A stretch of DNA of 64,000 nt from Lichenifustis flavocetrariae (GTDB lineage: Bacteria > Pseudomonadota > Alphaproteobacteria > Rhizobiales > Beijerinckiaceae). The stretch spans positions 124,001 through 188,000 of the forward strand of contig NZ_JAMOIM010000001.1 in NCBI RefSeq assembly GCF_026130545.1. The letters are read 5' to 3'. The translations under genes were made by a program, and so were the position numbers. This document shows, piece by piece, positions 27,317 through 35,062 of this stretch. Below the pieces are notes generated by a model. It did no database searches and was not told where the DNA came from. It saw only the letters and a program-made list of their open reading frames with translations. Each line of letters opens with the position of its first letter. Positions within the stretch are counted from its first letter, which is position 1.

Positions 27317-27341
27317 AACGCCGTGCTTCGGGACGGGTTCC
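27317..27341 (-). promoter_or_regulatory. EcfG-type (general stress response) promoter of the KGG gene
   Basis: On the minus strand the sequence reads GGAAC, 16 bases, CGTT, with GGAAC at 27341-27337 and CGTT at 27320-27317. This equals the alphaproteobacterial EcfG/SigT consensus (GGAAC-N16/17-CGTT). The CGTT lies 37 bases upstream of the KGG start codon, a suitable promoter distance. Confidence 0.7.
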
Positions 27342-27445
27342 GGGCCCTGAGCTTCGATGACGGAGCTTGAAGGTCGCCTTCGGCGAACCAACGATGAGAC
27401 AGCCGGGCCTTTGCCGAGAGCGGGCGCCGCAGAGATGAGGATCGG

Positions 27446-28612
27446 ATGACGAACGACGCGACACTGGACCTGACGCTCGATCTCCTGCGGCGCCTTGTCG
27501 CCTTCGATACGGAGAGTTCGAAATCCAACTTGCCTTTGATCGAGGCGGTTGCCGACCATTGCCGGGCTCATGGGGTGCCGATCGAGATCGCGCCGAATCA
27601 GGACGGCACGAAGGCTGCGCTTTTCGCCACGATCGGGCCTCAGGTGGATGGCGGAATCGTGCTGTCCGGCCATACAGATTGTGTTCCCGTCACGGGCCAG
27701 CCGTGGTCGAGCGATCCCTTCACGATGCGGGAAGCCGATGGTCGCCTCTACGGCCGGGGCACGTGCGACATGAAGGGATTTGATGCGATCGCCCTCGCCA
27801 TGATCCCGGAGTTCAAGGCGGCGGCTTTGACGCGACCCATCCACATCCTCCTGAGCTATGACGAGGAGGTGAACTGCCTCGGCCCGATGGACCTGATTGC
27901 CCGTTTCGGCGTTTCGCTGCCGAAGCCCGGGGCCGTGATCGTCGGCGAACCCACGCTCATGCAGGTGGCCGACAGCCATAAGAGCGTCTGCACCTACAGG
28001 ACCACCGTCCACGGTGTCGAGGCGCATTCGGCCAAGCCGGCCCTCGGCGCAAGTGCGGTGGCGGCCGCCTGCGACCTCGTTGTGGCCTTGGGTCGCATCG
28101 GTACGGCCTTCGAAGCGGACCCCGACAGATCGGGGCGATTCGATCCCGCCTACTCGACCGTTCACGTCGGCATGATCGAAGGCGGCACCGCCCGCAACAT
28201 TCTTGCCCGCCAGTGTAGTTTCTCATGGGAGTACAGAGGGCTACCAGAGGCGCCGCTGGACGCCGCCTATCGCGCGCTTCAGCTCTACGCCGCAACCGAA
28301 GCGCTCCCGCGCCTCAACCGGTATACCGACAAAGGAACGATCGAGACCGAAATCGAAGTGGAAGTTCCTGGGCTGCGTGCCGAACCAGGCTCGGTGGCCG
28401 AGAGCCTCGCGCTGCGCCTCACGAGGTCCAACGGAACGGTGGCGGTGCCCTTCGCCACAGAGGCAGGGCGGTTTCAGGCGGCCGGTGTGCCGACCGTCGT
28501 CTGCGGTCCCGGCAGCATCGATCAGGCGCATCAAGCCGACGAATACATTGCGATCAGTGAACTCGAAAACGGGATCGCGTTCATGCGCCGCCTTGCCGAC
28601 GCGTGCCGTTGA
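27446..28612 (+). CDS. argE: Acetylornithine deacetylase
   Basis: A 388-residue M20-family zinc hydrolase that removes the acetyl group from N2-acetylornithine in arginine synthesis. The first metal-binding signature VLSGHTDCVPV and the second GRGTCDMKGFDA (bridging Asp) are intact, and the acidic pair is in YDEEVNCLG. The dimerisation domain lies in about residues 180-290. It has the usual length. It is divergent from the KGG gene, with 166 bases between the two starts. No other arg gene is in the window. Confidence 0.9.
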   Translation: MTNDATLDLTLDLLRRLVAFDTESSKSNLPLIEAVADHCRAHGVPIEIAPNQDGTKAALFATIGPQVDGGIVLSGHTDCVPVTGQPWSSDPFTMREADGRLYGRGTCDMKGFDAIALAMIPEFKAAALTRPIHILLSYDEEVNCLGPMDLIARFGVSLPKPGAVIVGEPTLMQVADSHKSVCTYRTTVHGVEAHSAKPALGASAVAAACDLVVALGRIGTAFEADPDRSGRFDPAYSTVHVGMIEGGTARNILARQCSFSWEYRGLPEAPLDAAYRALQLYAATEALPRLNRYTDKGTIETEIEVEVPGLRAEPGSVAESLALRLTRSNGTVAVPFATEAGRFQAAGVPTVVCGPGSIDQAHQADEYIAISELENGIAFMRRLADACR

Positions 28613-28691
28613 TCGGCCCCTGGCACCGGGTGGTCAAACCTCGCCTCCCTCCTAGTTTCCTTTTGGAGCGATACGAAAAGGAGGACAAGCG

Positions 28692-29150
28692 ATGGAAACG
28701 TTTGCGGTGCGGCACGGTGCATGGATCGTCATCGGTGACGGCAAGAAGGCGCTGGTGCTGCACAATGAAGGCGACGCCGAGCTGCTCAACCTGCGCCGAG
28801 TCTCGGTGCGCGAATCGGACAATCCGGCCACACGGGATCAAGGCTCGGATCAGCCCGGACGGGCGTCGGCATCTGTCGGTACCGCTGGGAGCGCGATGGA
28901 ACAGACCGATTGGCACCAGATCGAGGCGGATCGTTTTGCGGCGGCACTCGCTGAGGACATCAACACAGCGGCGCGTGAGCAACTGTTCAAGGAGTTGATC
29001 GTGGTGGCGCCTCCCAAGACGCTGGCAGAGTTGCGGCGGGAGTTCGGCAAGGACACCCAGAAGCGGATCGTCGGCGAGCTCGCCAAGGACTACACCCATC
29101 ACACCATCCCCGAAATCGAGTCGCTGCTGCTCACGCATCGGCCTCATTGA
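28692..29150 (+). CDS. Host attachment family protein (baeRF-like)
   Basis: A 152-residue soluble protein matching the so-called host attachment protein family (named for a plant-attachment gene), whose fold is related to the bacterial/archaeal eRF1-like baeRF group. Visible family features are WIVIGDGKKALVLHNEG at the N-terminus, the middle DRFAAALAEDINTAA helix, and the C-terminal LIVVAPPKTLAELR and GELAKDYTHHTIPEIE. AGGAGG lies 8 bases upstream of the ATG. The molecular activity is not established. Despite the name nothing around it suggests phage. Confidence 0.82.
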   Translation: METFAVRHGAWIVIGDGKKALVLHNEGDAELLNLRRVSVRESDNPATRDQGSDQPGRASASVGTAGSAMEQTDWHQIEADRFAAALAEDINTAAREQLFKELIVVAPPKTLAELRREFGKDTQKRIVGELAKDYTHHTIPEIESLLLTHRPH

Positions 29151-29230
29151 GGCATCAACCCACCGGCGCGTCACGACCGGAAGCGCGTCGGATTGGTCAA
29201 GTCATCCCGCCGGCTACACGGAGAACCCAA

Positions 29231-29455
29231 ATGGCCAATCCTGGACAGGCACCTGGCGCTGACGCGGAGGAACCGATCGAGAGCAGGCGTGCGACGCTGA
29301 AGCACGCGGACCCGTCCGAACCGGTAATGCCGGACGGAGAAGAGATGCCTTCTCCCGGTCTGTCGAATTTTGGCGAGCTTGCGCCGGAGGCCGCACGTGC
29401 GTCTCCGTTGGATGACATCGCCGAAGCCGAGCGCGAACAGGCACCGCGGGACTAG
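29231..29455 (+). CDS. Small acidic hypothetical protein
   Basis: A 74-residue hydrophilic, acidic, Pro/Ala/Glu-rich protein, likely disordered (NPGQAPGADAEEPIES, AEAEREQAPRD). The ATG at 29231 has GGAGA upstream and lies 80 bases after the host-attachment gene, so cotranscription is possible. I recognise no family; similar short acidic proteins are common in Rhizobiales. Confidence 0.5.
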   Translation: MANPGQAPGADAEEPIESRRATLKHADPSEPVMPDGEEMPSPGLSNFGELAPEAARASPLDDIAEAEREQAPRD

Positions 29456-29569
29456 TCCCGCAGTGGCCATCGGAACGCGTCAGGACAGCAATGCTTCGCT
29501 CACGATGGCGGCCAACCGACCTCGAAGAGGCCGGCGCGCAACTCCTGGTGCCCTCACATCACTCATTGC

Positions 29570-30214
29570 CTATGTGGGGGCACACTCCCCTCGCAGAGTT
29601 TCATCACGTTGCATCCGCGCGTTGTGGCCCGGCATGCCCCAGCCCTGCAGGCTGATCCATGTCCGCCGATCAAGGTGGAAATTGTCGCAGGCCACCAACC
29701 CGCGCCCGGCCCGCCCAGCCCGCATGCCCGACCCTGCATAGGTGAAGCCGCAGCGTTCGAGCACACCCCGTCCGCTTCGGTCGCTGGCCGCCGGTGATGC
29801 TGTGAATCCTGGCCCAACCCCGATCAAAAAGGCCGTATGCACCACCGCCTGCACGGCTTCGGTCATCAGCCCTTCGCCACGACGACGGGGAACAAGATCA
29901 TAGTCGAGTTCAAACATCCCTCTGGAGGTTGGAGAGGGGGTCATATGCACCATGCCAACGACATCGCGTGTCGCTTTGGCTTCGAGCATGAAGTGAAGGC
30001 CGTCACCTCTTTGATTGTCGGTCTGCCAGGCCGCAATCCCGGCGCTGCCGAACATCCGCGTGCCAGCCCTCTCGGCCAGGGGCGGATTGATGCTGAGGTC
30101 CCCGGCGGTTCGGTTTTGCGGCGTGTCGAATGCGTCTTTCATCATCGGCCAGCGCAGCCAAAGCCGCCGTGTCTCGAGGCGAAACACCTCGTCGCGGACG
30201 ATCTCGGGAAACAT
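29570..30214 (-). CDS. GNAT-family N-acetyltransferase (RimJ/RimL type)
   Basis: A 214-residue protein with the RimJ/L-like GNAT layout: beta-strand 1 in LETRRLWLRWPMMKDA, acetyl-CoA binding region LVPRRRGEGLMTEAVQAV, and the late VLERCGFTYAG motif. Start 30214 is preferred since GGGAG lies 7 bases upstream. In Rhizobiales a GNAT gene typically follows rpmA, as here, and precedes obgE, which is absent from this place. The substrate (protein N-terminus or small molecule) is not visible. The C-terminus extends about 40 residues past the fold. Confidence 0.8.
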   Translation of the reverse strand: MFPEIVRDEVFRLETRRLWLRWPMMKDAFDTPQNRTAGDLSINPPLAERAGTRMFGSAGIAAWQTDNQRGDGLHFMLEAKATRDVVGMVHMTPSPTSRGMFELDYDLVPRRRGEGLMTEAVQAVVHTAFLIGVGPGFTASPAASDRSGRGVLERCGFTYAGSGMRAGRAGRGLVACDNFHLDRRTWISLQGWGMPGHNARMQRDETLRGECAPT

Positions 30215-30262
30215 GGTCAGCTCCCAGTCCAGCGGGCCCGCCATTGCGGCACCCGGAACGAA

Positions 30263-30295
30263 CGAAGGGGGAGATGGCATCCATCTCCCCCTTCG
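30263..30295 (-). terminator. 15-bp perfect hairpin between rpmA and the GNAT gene
   Basis: Arms CGAAGGGGGAGATGG (30263-30277) and CCATCTCCCCCTTCG (30281-30295) pair perfectly around a 3-base loop. Read on the minus strand the hairpin is followed by TTCGTTCGTTCC, a broken T-tract, so it probably terminates or attenuates rplU-rpmA transcription before the GNAT gene. Confidence 0.6.
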
Positions 30296-30420
30296 GCTGC
30301 CTGCGCAGCGGCTTGGACTTGAGCTTATCGAGGCTTATGCCTCAGCTTGGCCTTCTCGAAACGAAGACCCGTCCACCGGAGATTTGGATGCCGGTGGGGG
30401 CCCTTCGCTTCAACTCCCAC

Positions 30421-30687
30421 CTATTCTGCTGCTTGGGCCGGAACGATCGCTACATAGGCGCGACCATTTGCTTTGGTTTGAAATTGGACTTTGCCGTCCG
30501 AGAGGGCGAACAAGGTATGATCCTTGCCGCAGCCGACATTGGCGCCGGGGTGCCATTTGGTCCCGCGTTGGCGCACGATAATGTTGCCGGCAATGGCGGC
30601 TTCGCCGCCGAACATTTTGACGCCAAGACGGCGACCGTCGGAGTCGCGCCCGTTGCGGGATGAACCGCCTGCTTTCTTATGAGCCAT
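30421..30687 (-). CDS. rpmA: 50S ribosomal protein L27
   Basis: An 88-residue ribosomal protein whose N-terminal tail reaches the peptidyl transferase centre. The start [16 protein letters not shown], the core [14 protein letters not shown] and the C-terminal segment [11 protein letters not shown] are typical of L27. It lacks the cleaved N-terminal extension seen in Firmicutes. It is 113 bases downstream of rplU, the universal order. Confidence 0.98.
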   Translation of the reverse strand: MAHKKAGGSSRNGRDSDGRRLGVKMFGGEAAIAGNIIVRQRGTKWHPGANVGCGKDHTLFALSDGKVQFQTKANGRAYVAIVPAQAAE

Positions 30688-30800
30688 GATTTGCTCCGTA
30701 ACCGTTGTGGGCGAGCGCCGATCGACGCATCAGCTCCGTTGAAATCCGTATGCCATGAAACGGGCCCGATGCGAACCCGTTCCCTTCGTGATCGAGCCGG

Positions 30801-31181
30801 TTAGGCCGCGCCCACCTCGGTGGGCATCTCGTCGGCCGCGGGCGCGCTCTTGCGCGACGGCGTCTGGCCACCCGTGAGGATCTCGGTGATCCGCACGATG
30901 GTCAGGTCCTGCCGATGGCCGCGCTTGCGGCGCGAGTTCTGCCGGCGGCGCTTCTTGAAGGCGATCACCTTCGGGCCACGCTTCTGAGCCACGATCTCGG
31001 CGGCCACGCTGGCGCCTTCGACCATCGGCGCTCCGAACGCGGTTGTCTCACCGTCGAAGAAGCTCAGCACCTCGCCAAACGTCAGCACCTCTCCGGCCTC
31101 GCCGGGCAGGCTCATCACGGTAATCTCGTCATTGGCGGCGACACGGTATTGTTTGCCGCCGGTCTTGATAACTGCGAACAT
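30801..31181 (-). CDS. rplU: 50S ribosomal protein L21
   Basis: A 126-residue protein beginning [15 protein letters not shown], the canonical L21 start, with the RNA-binding segment [15 protein letters not shown] near residue 80. A C-terminal extension of about 20 Ala/Pro-rich residues goes beyond the usual length and is common in Alphaproteobacteria. A -35/-10 pair lies about 145 bases upstream, giving a long leader that could carry autoregulation. rpmA follows. Confidence 0.97.
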   Translation of the reverse strand: MFAVIKTGGKQYRVAANDEITVMSLPGEAGEVLTFGEVLSFFDGETTAFGAPMVEGASVAAEIVAQKRGPKVIAFKKRRRQNSRRKRGHRQDLTIVRITEILTGGQTPSRKSAPAADEMPTEVGAA

Positions 31182-31327
31182 CGTCTTCCTCGTGTTCCAT
31201 CCGGCTGTTCGACGCGGGTTGCATCGCAGCCAGCTTCTTGGCAGTGGACCAGGTTTTTGCCCCGTGCGATGAGACGCCTGCATTCAGGCGAGCCGAAGCT
31301 GAGCTTGACGCTCGTCGGGGCAGAGGC

Positions 31328-31357
31328 TGCTTACGGCAGGGCGCGGCGAATTGTCAA
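31328..31357 (-). promoter_or_regulatory. Housekeeping promoter for rplU-rpmA
   Basis: On the minus strand a perfect TTGACA (31357-31352) is followed after 18 bases by TAAGCA (31333-31328). The strong -35 box and its place upstream of rplU support a sigma-70-type promoter with a leader of about 140 bases. Confidence 0.5.
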
Positions 31358-31408
31358 GGTGCGGAGCGTGTTCGATTCAATAGCGCATGCCGCCTATGGG
31401 GGACTAGG

Positions 31409-32293
31409 ATGACGGCTGTTTCCGCGTTTCCGATTACGCCGGCCAGTCCCGATGGCACCGTCGATCTCGTGGCCCTGCGTCGTCTCGTTGCGACGCTGGT
31501 CACCGCGAAGGTCGATTCGATCGGCCTCCTCGGCAGCACCGGCTCCTATCCCTATCTTGCGCGGACGGAACGCCAGCGGGCCCTCGACGTGGCTTTGGAC
31601 GAAGCGGGCGGTGCCGTGCCCGTTCTGGTCGGGGTCGGCGCGCTTCGCACCGACGAAGCCGTACGGCTTGCGCAGGATGCCCGCGCGGCGGGCGCCGCCG
31701 CCGGGCTGCTGGCGCCGGTCTCCTATACGCCTTTGACCGACGACGAAGTGTTCGAGCATTTCGCGACGGTGGCGCGGGAAAGTGGGCTGCCGCTCTGCAT
31801 CTACGACAATCCGGGAACGACACACTTCACGTTCAGCCCCGAACTCATCGGGCGCCTGAGCCAACTCGACGGCATCGTCGCCGTGAAATGCCCCGCGCCG
31901 GCTCCTGAATCCGTTGCAGGCCACGTCCGCAACCTGCGCGGCATCGTCCGAGATGCATTTTCGCTGGGCTATAGTGGCGACTGGAATGCGGTCGAGGCGC
32001 TGCTGGCAGGGGGAGAGGTCTGGTACAGCGTGGTGGCAGGCCTGTTTCCTGCGACCGCCATGACGCTCGTCGACGCCGTTCGGCAGGGCGATGCCGACGA
32101 AGCGCGGCGCCTTAATACGCGACTTGCGCCGTTGTGGACCCTGTTCAAGAGCTTTTCCAGCCTGCGGGTGATGTATGCGGCTGCCGATCTGATGGGGTTG
32201 TGCCGCGCCGAGCCTCCACGGCCAATTCTCCCTCTCTCGATCGAAGCGAAGCGGCAGGTGGCTGAGACGCTCAGAGAGCTGGATTTGATCTGA
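31409..32293 (+). CDS. Dihydrodipicolinate synthase/N-acetylneuraminate lyase family protein
   Basis: A 294-residue class I aldolase-fold enzyme. It has the phosphate/carboxylate loop as LLGSTGSYPYL, the catalytic Tyr in LCIYDNPGT, and the Schiff-base Lys in IVAVKCPAP. Unlike the paralogue at 7.2 kb it keeps the DapA-like tyrosine. It is divergent to rplU and isolated from lysine genes, so a catabolic pyruvate-dependent aldolase or dehydratase role is as likely as lysine synthesis. The start at 31409 is just after GGGGGACTAGG. Confidence 0.82.
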   Translation: MTAVSAFPITPASPDGTVDLVALRRLVATLVTAKVDSIGLLGSTGSYPYLARTERQRALDVALDEAGGAVPVLVGVGALRTDEAVRLAQDARAAGAAAGLLAPVSYTPLTDDEVFEHFATVARESGLPLCIYDNPGTTHFTFSPELIGRLSQLDGIVAVKCPAPAPESVAGHVRNLRGIVRDAFSLGYSGDWNAVEALLAGGEVWYSVVAGLFPATAMTLVDAVRQGDADEARRLNTRLAPLWTLFKSFSSLRVMYAAADLMGLCRAEPPRPILPLSIEAKRQVAETLRELDLI

Positions 32294-32326
32294 CCTCTCC
32301 GCGCAATCCGACCGAGGCGGCGCAAA

Positions 32327-32356
32327 GCTGCCCCCGGGCGCCAGCCCCGGGGCAGC
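32327..32356. terminator. Bidirectional hairpin between convergent genes
   Basis: Arms GCTGCCCC (32327-32334) and GGGGCAGC (32349-32356), extended inward by GGG/CCC with one mismatch, lie midway between the converging DapA-family and ohr genes. No T-tract is seen on either side. Confidence 0.45.
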
Positions 32357-32383
32357 AGACCTACGCTGGGATGATCAGTCGGA

Positions 32384-32815
32384 TCAGGACCGCGTCGTGG
32401 TCTTCACGTCGACGCTCGCCTTGATGGCGTTGGAATAGGGGCAGATGCCGTGGGTGGTCTCGGCCAGCTTCTCGGCTTCGTCCTTCGCCATGCCGGGGAG
32501 GTAGACGTCGAGGTCGGCCGTGATGCCGAAACCGCCTTCGGAACGCGGACCGATCCCGATGGTGGCCGTCACCGTCGACCCATCCGGCACCTTGGTCTTG
32601 AGCTGCTGGGCCGCCACCCGCATGGCGCCGAGATAGCAGGCCGAATAGCCGAGCGCGAAGAGTTTCTCGGGGTTCGCACCATCGCCGCCGGGTCCGCCCA
32701 ATTCCTTTGGCACGGTGAGTTGCAACGCCATCGTGCCGTCTTCGAGGCCCGTCTTGCCGTCGCGACCGCCGCCGCTCGCGGTCGCTTTCGTCTTGTACTT
32801 CGCGTCTACAGACAT
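32384..32815 (-). CDS. ohr: Organic hydroperoxide resistance protein (Ohr/OsmC family)
   Basis: A 143-residue thiol peroxidase that reduces organic and fatty-acid hydroperoxides. The two catalytic cysteines are Cys60 ([10 protein letters not shown]) and Cys125 (GICPYSNA), the standard Ohr arrangement. The start at 32815 has AAGGAG 8 bases upstream. Its MarR-type regulator is encoded 88 bases upstream on the same strand, the usual ohrR-ohr pair, so expression is likely derepressed by organic peroxides. Confidence 0.93.
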   Translation of the reverse strand: MSVDAKYKTKATASGGGRDGKTGLEDGTMALQLTVPKELGGPGGDGANPEKLFALGYSACYLGAMRVAAQQLKTKVPDGSTVTATIGIGPRSEGGFGITADLDVYLPGMAKDEAEKLAETTHGICPYSNAIKASVDVKTTTRS

Positions 32816-32903
32816 GGATGCACTCCTTCGGGTTGTTGGTCGCCCTTCGGCTTCGCGAGCAGAAGGCGCGGATAGCGCGTTCATCCTGGTCGGACGAACA
32901 GGT

Positions 32904-33410
32904 TTACGGCGCCTCGGACGAGACGTCGGTTCGGTGGCCGTCGAGGGCTCCCATCAAAGTGGAGCGCAGGCGCAGAAGGTCATCCCTCAAGGCCGCAAGT
33001 TCGTGCTCCGGTCGTCCCATGGAACAGGCCAGTGTCTTGGGCAGGTGCCGCGCCCGTTCGCGCAGCCGATCGCCCTCAGGCGTGAGGCAGATGCGCAACT
33101 CCCGCTCGTCGACCGGGTTGCGGCGACGCACGATTAGGCCGGCATGTTCCAACCGCTTCAGCAAAGGCGTCAGCGTGCCGGAGTCGAGAAACAGGCGCAT
33201 GCCAATTGTTTTCACCGTGAGGTCGTCTCCCTCCCAGAGGACAAGCATCACGAGGTATTGTGAATAGGTGAGGTTGAGCGCCTCGAGCAACGGCGCATAG
33301 GTGCGGCCGAGCGCATGGGTCACCGAATAGAGCGCGAAGCACAATTGGCTTTCCAAGCGCTGCAAGGGAGCAGCCTCATCGGTTGGCGTCAGCTTCTGTT
33401 CACGGATCAT
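32904..33410 (-). CDS. ohrR: MarR-family organic peroxide sensor OhrR
   Basis: A 168-residue winged-helix repressor. The reactive cysteine is Cys24 in [14 protein letters not shown], the position oxidised by organic hydroperoxides in OhrR. The DNA-recognition helix region ([24 protein letters not shown]) and wing ([11 protein letters not shown]) follow MarR patterns. ohr lies directly downstream. Overlapping inverted repeats just before the start codon are likely operator sequences, giving autoregulation. Confidence 0.9.
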   Translation of the reverse strand: MIREQKLTPTDEAAPLQRLESQLCFALYSVTHALGRTYAPLLEALNLTYSQYLVMLVLWEGDDLTVKTIGMRLFLDSGTLTPLLKRLEHAGLIVRRRNPVDERELRICLTPEGDRLRERARHLPKTLACSMGRPEHELAALRDDLLRLRSTLMGALDGHRTDVSSEAP

Positions 33411-33426
33411 GCAAGACAGATAGCGC

Positions 33427-33446
33427 GCAATTAGATTGCTCGCAAT
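33427..33446. promoter_or_regulatory. Candidate OhrR operator: three alternating half-sites
   Basis: GCAAT-TAG-ATTGC-TC-GCAAT spans 33427-33446, in which the central ATTGC can pair with either neighbouring GCAAT. It lies 17 bases upstream of the ohrR start codon in an AT-richer segment, where an autoregulatory operator would be expected. Assignment to OhrR is by position. Confidence 0.5.
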
Positions 33447-33479
33447 ATATTATTTTTCAGCTGAAGGATCGCTGTTTGG

Positions 33480-34892
33480 TCAACCTCTGCTGACGTGCAA
33501 TCCTGTCAGGCGTGTCAAACCGAAAGCATCGACGGTCGCGCCGATCGCCATGCACCCGATGAGCAGGAAGGCCACCCGGAACTGCCCCGGCGTCGCGACC
33601 GGGGAGCCCGACGGCAGCAGGATCTGGCCGACGCGCAGCGCCAGCACCCCGATCACCACGCCAAGACCAAGCGAAATCTGCTGCACGGTGTTGAACAACG
33701 TATTGGCGTTGCTCATGCCCGCATCCGGAACCTCGGCGAACGCGATGGTGTTGATCGCCGTCAACTGCATCGACCGGGCCACCCCGCTGACGAAGAGGAT
33801 CGCGATCGTAACAGGGAGCGGCGTCCCGAACGTGATGATGGCGCAGGCCGCGATGGTGCCTGCCGCCAACAGGCCATTGCAGATCAGCACGGTTCGAAAG
33901 CCCCAGCGCCGCAGGATGCGGCTTGTCAGCGGCTTGATGACCAGATTGCCGATGAACAAGGGCAGCAACAGCAACCCGGACGTGAACGCGTCGTAGCCGA
34001 ATCCGACCTGGAACAGGAGCGGCAGAAGAAACGGCACCGTGCTGATGACGATCCGAAACAGCGAGCCTCCGACGACGCTGGCCGAGAAGCTGCGCACCCG
34101 CAGCACCGAGAAATTGAGAAGCGGATTGGTGCGTTGGCGCATGGTGCGCACCGCAAGGACACCTGACACGATGCCACCCGCGAAACAGCCGGCCGTCAGC
34201 CACCAATCGACCTGGGCCGATCCCAGCAGTTCGACGCCAGTCATTAGACCCAGGCACGCGAGGCCGGTCAGGACAAAACCCGCCCAGTCGAGAGGCGGCG
34301 CGGTCTCCTGCCTTCCGGTCGGCAGGTGCCACACGGCCAACACCAAGCCGATGATCCCGAATGGGATGTTGATCAGAAACACCCAGCGCCAGCTGAGATA
34401 GGTGGTGGCGAAGCCGCCGAGCGGCGGCGCGATGATGGGCGCGGCCAGCGCCGGCCAGGTCAGGGTCGCGATGGCGCGCATCAGATCCTTCTTGGCCGTG
34501 GCGCGCAGCACCGCCAGCCGGCCGACCGGAACCATCATGGCGCCCGCCGCACCCTGCAAGATCCTGGCGCCCACGAAGAACGTGAGGTCGTTGCTGACCG
34601 CGCAAAGCAGCGAGGCCGCCGTGAAGCTCGCCAGGGCGGCCGAGAAGACGAGCCGAATGCCGAACCGCTCAGCCACCCAGCCGCTCAGGGGCAACAGCAC
34701 CGCGACCGTCAGCAGATAGGCCGACATCCCGACGCCGAGATCCACGGGCCGTACGTGAAACGTCACGGCCATCTGGGGAATCGCGGTCGCGATGACGGTA
34801 CCGTCGAGAAATTCCATGAAGAAGGCGCCTGCGACCAGCAAGGCGAGGATGTTCGGGCTGCGGACGGAAGACATGGGAGCGGTCTGCTGCAT
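33480..34892 (-). CDS. MFS drug/solute exporter, DHA2 (EmrB/QacA) type
   Basis: A protein of about 470 residues with roughly 14 predicted helices. Helix 1 carries FMEFLDGTVIATAIPQMA (motif D1 of DHA2 exporters). Motif A is near GWVAERFGIRL and motif C-like glycines lie in the helix 5 region (AAPIIAPPLGGFATTYLSWRW). Such proteins export drugs or metabolites with proton antiport. The start is unsure (ATG 34892 or 34874; both have weak ribosome-binding sites). ohrR lies 69 bases downstream in the same direction but has its own operator, so co-regulation is unclear. Confidence 0.85.
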   Translation of the reverse strand: MQQTAPMSSVRSPNILALLVAGAFFMEFLDGTVIATAIPQMAVTFHVRPVDLGVGMSAYLLTVAVLLPLSGWVAERFGIRLVFSAALASFTAASLLCAVSNDLTFFVGARILQGAAGAMMVPVGRLAVLRATAKKDLMRAIATLTWPALAAPIIAPPLGGFATTYLSWRWVFLINIPFGIIGLVLAVWHLPTGRQETAPPLDWAGFVLTGLACLGLMTGVELLGSAQVDWWLTAGCFAGGIVSGVLAVRTMRQRTNPLLNFSVLRVRSFSASVVGGSLFRIVISTVPFLLPLLFQVGFGYDAFTSGLLLLPLFIGNLVIKPLTSRILRRWGFRTVLICNGLLAAGTIAACAIITFGTPLPVTIAILFVSGVARSMQLTAINTIAFAEVPDAGMSNANTLFNTVQQISLGLGVVIGVLALRVGQILLPSGSPVATPGQFRVAFLLIGCMAIGATVDAFGLTRLTGLHVSRG

Positions 34893-35062
34893 GACGGATG
34901 CGTCGCTTGAACACGTGGGCCCGCATCGGCACAAGTCCAATCGCGTCTTTCACCCGGTCCGGGTTTGGCGCTACAAGGGGTTATCGAGCGACCTTGGGTG
35001 ACCGGGGGAACGAGACCTGCACGCCACGAAGGCAGGTTCAAAAATGGGTCGGAGGTCATCTT

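Noticed and set aside
28692-29150. Host attachment protein as a phage gene
   Set aside because: The family is chromosomal in Alphaproteobacteria and no phage genes surround it.
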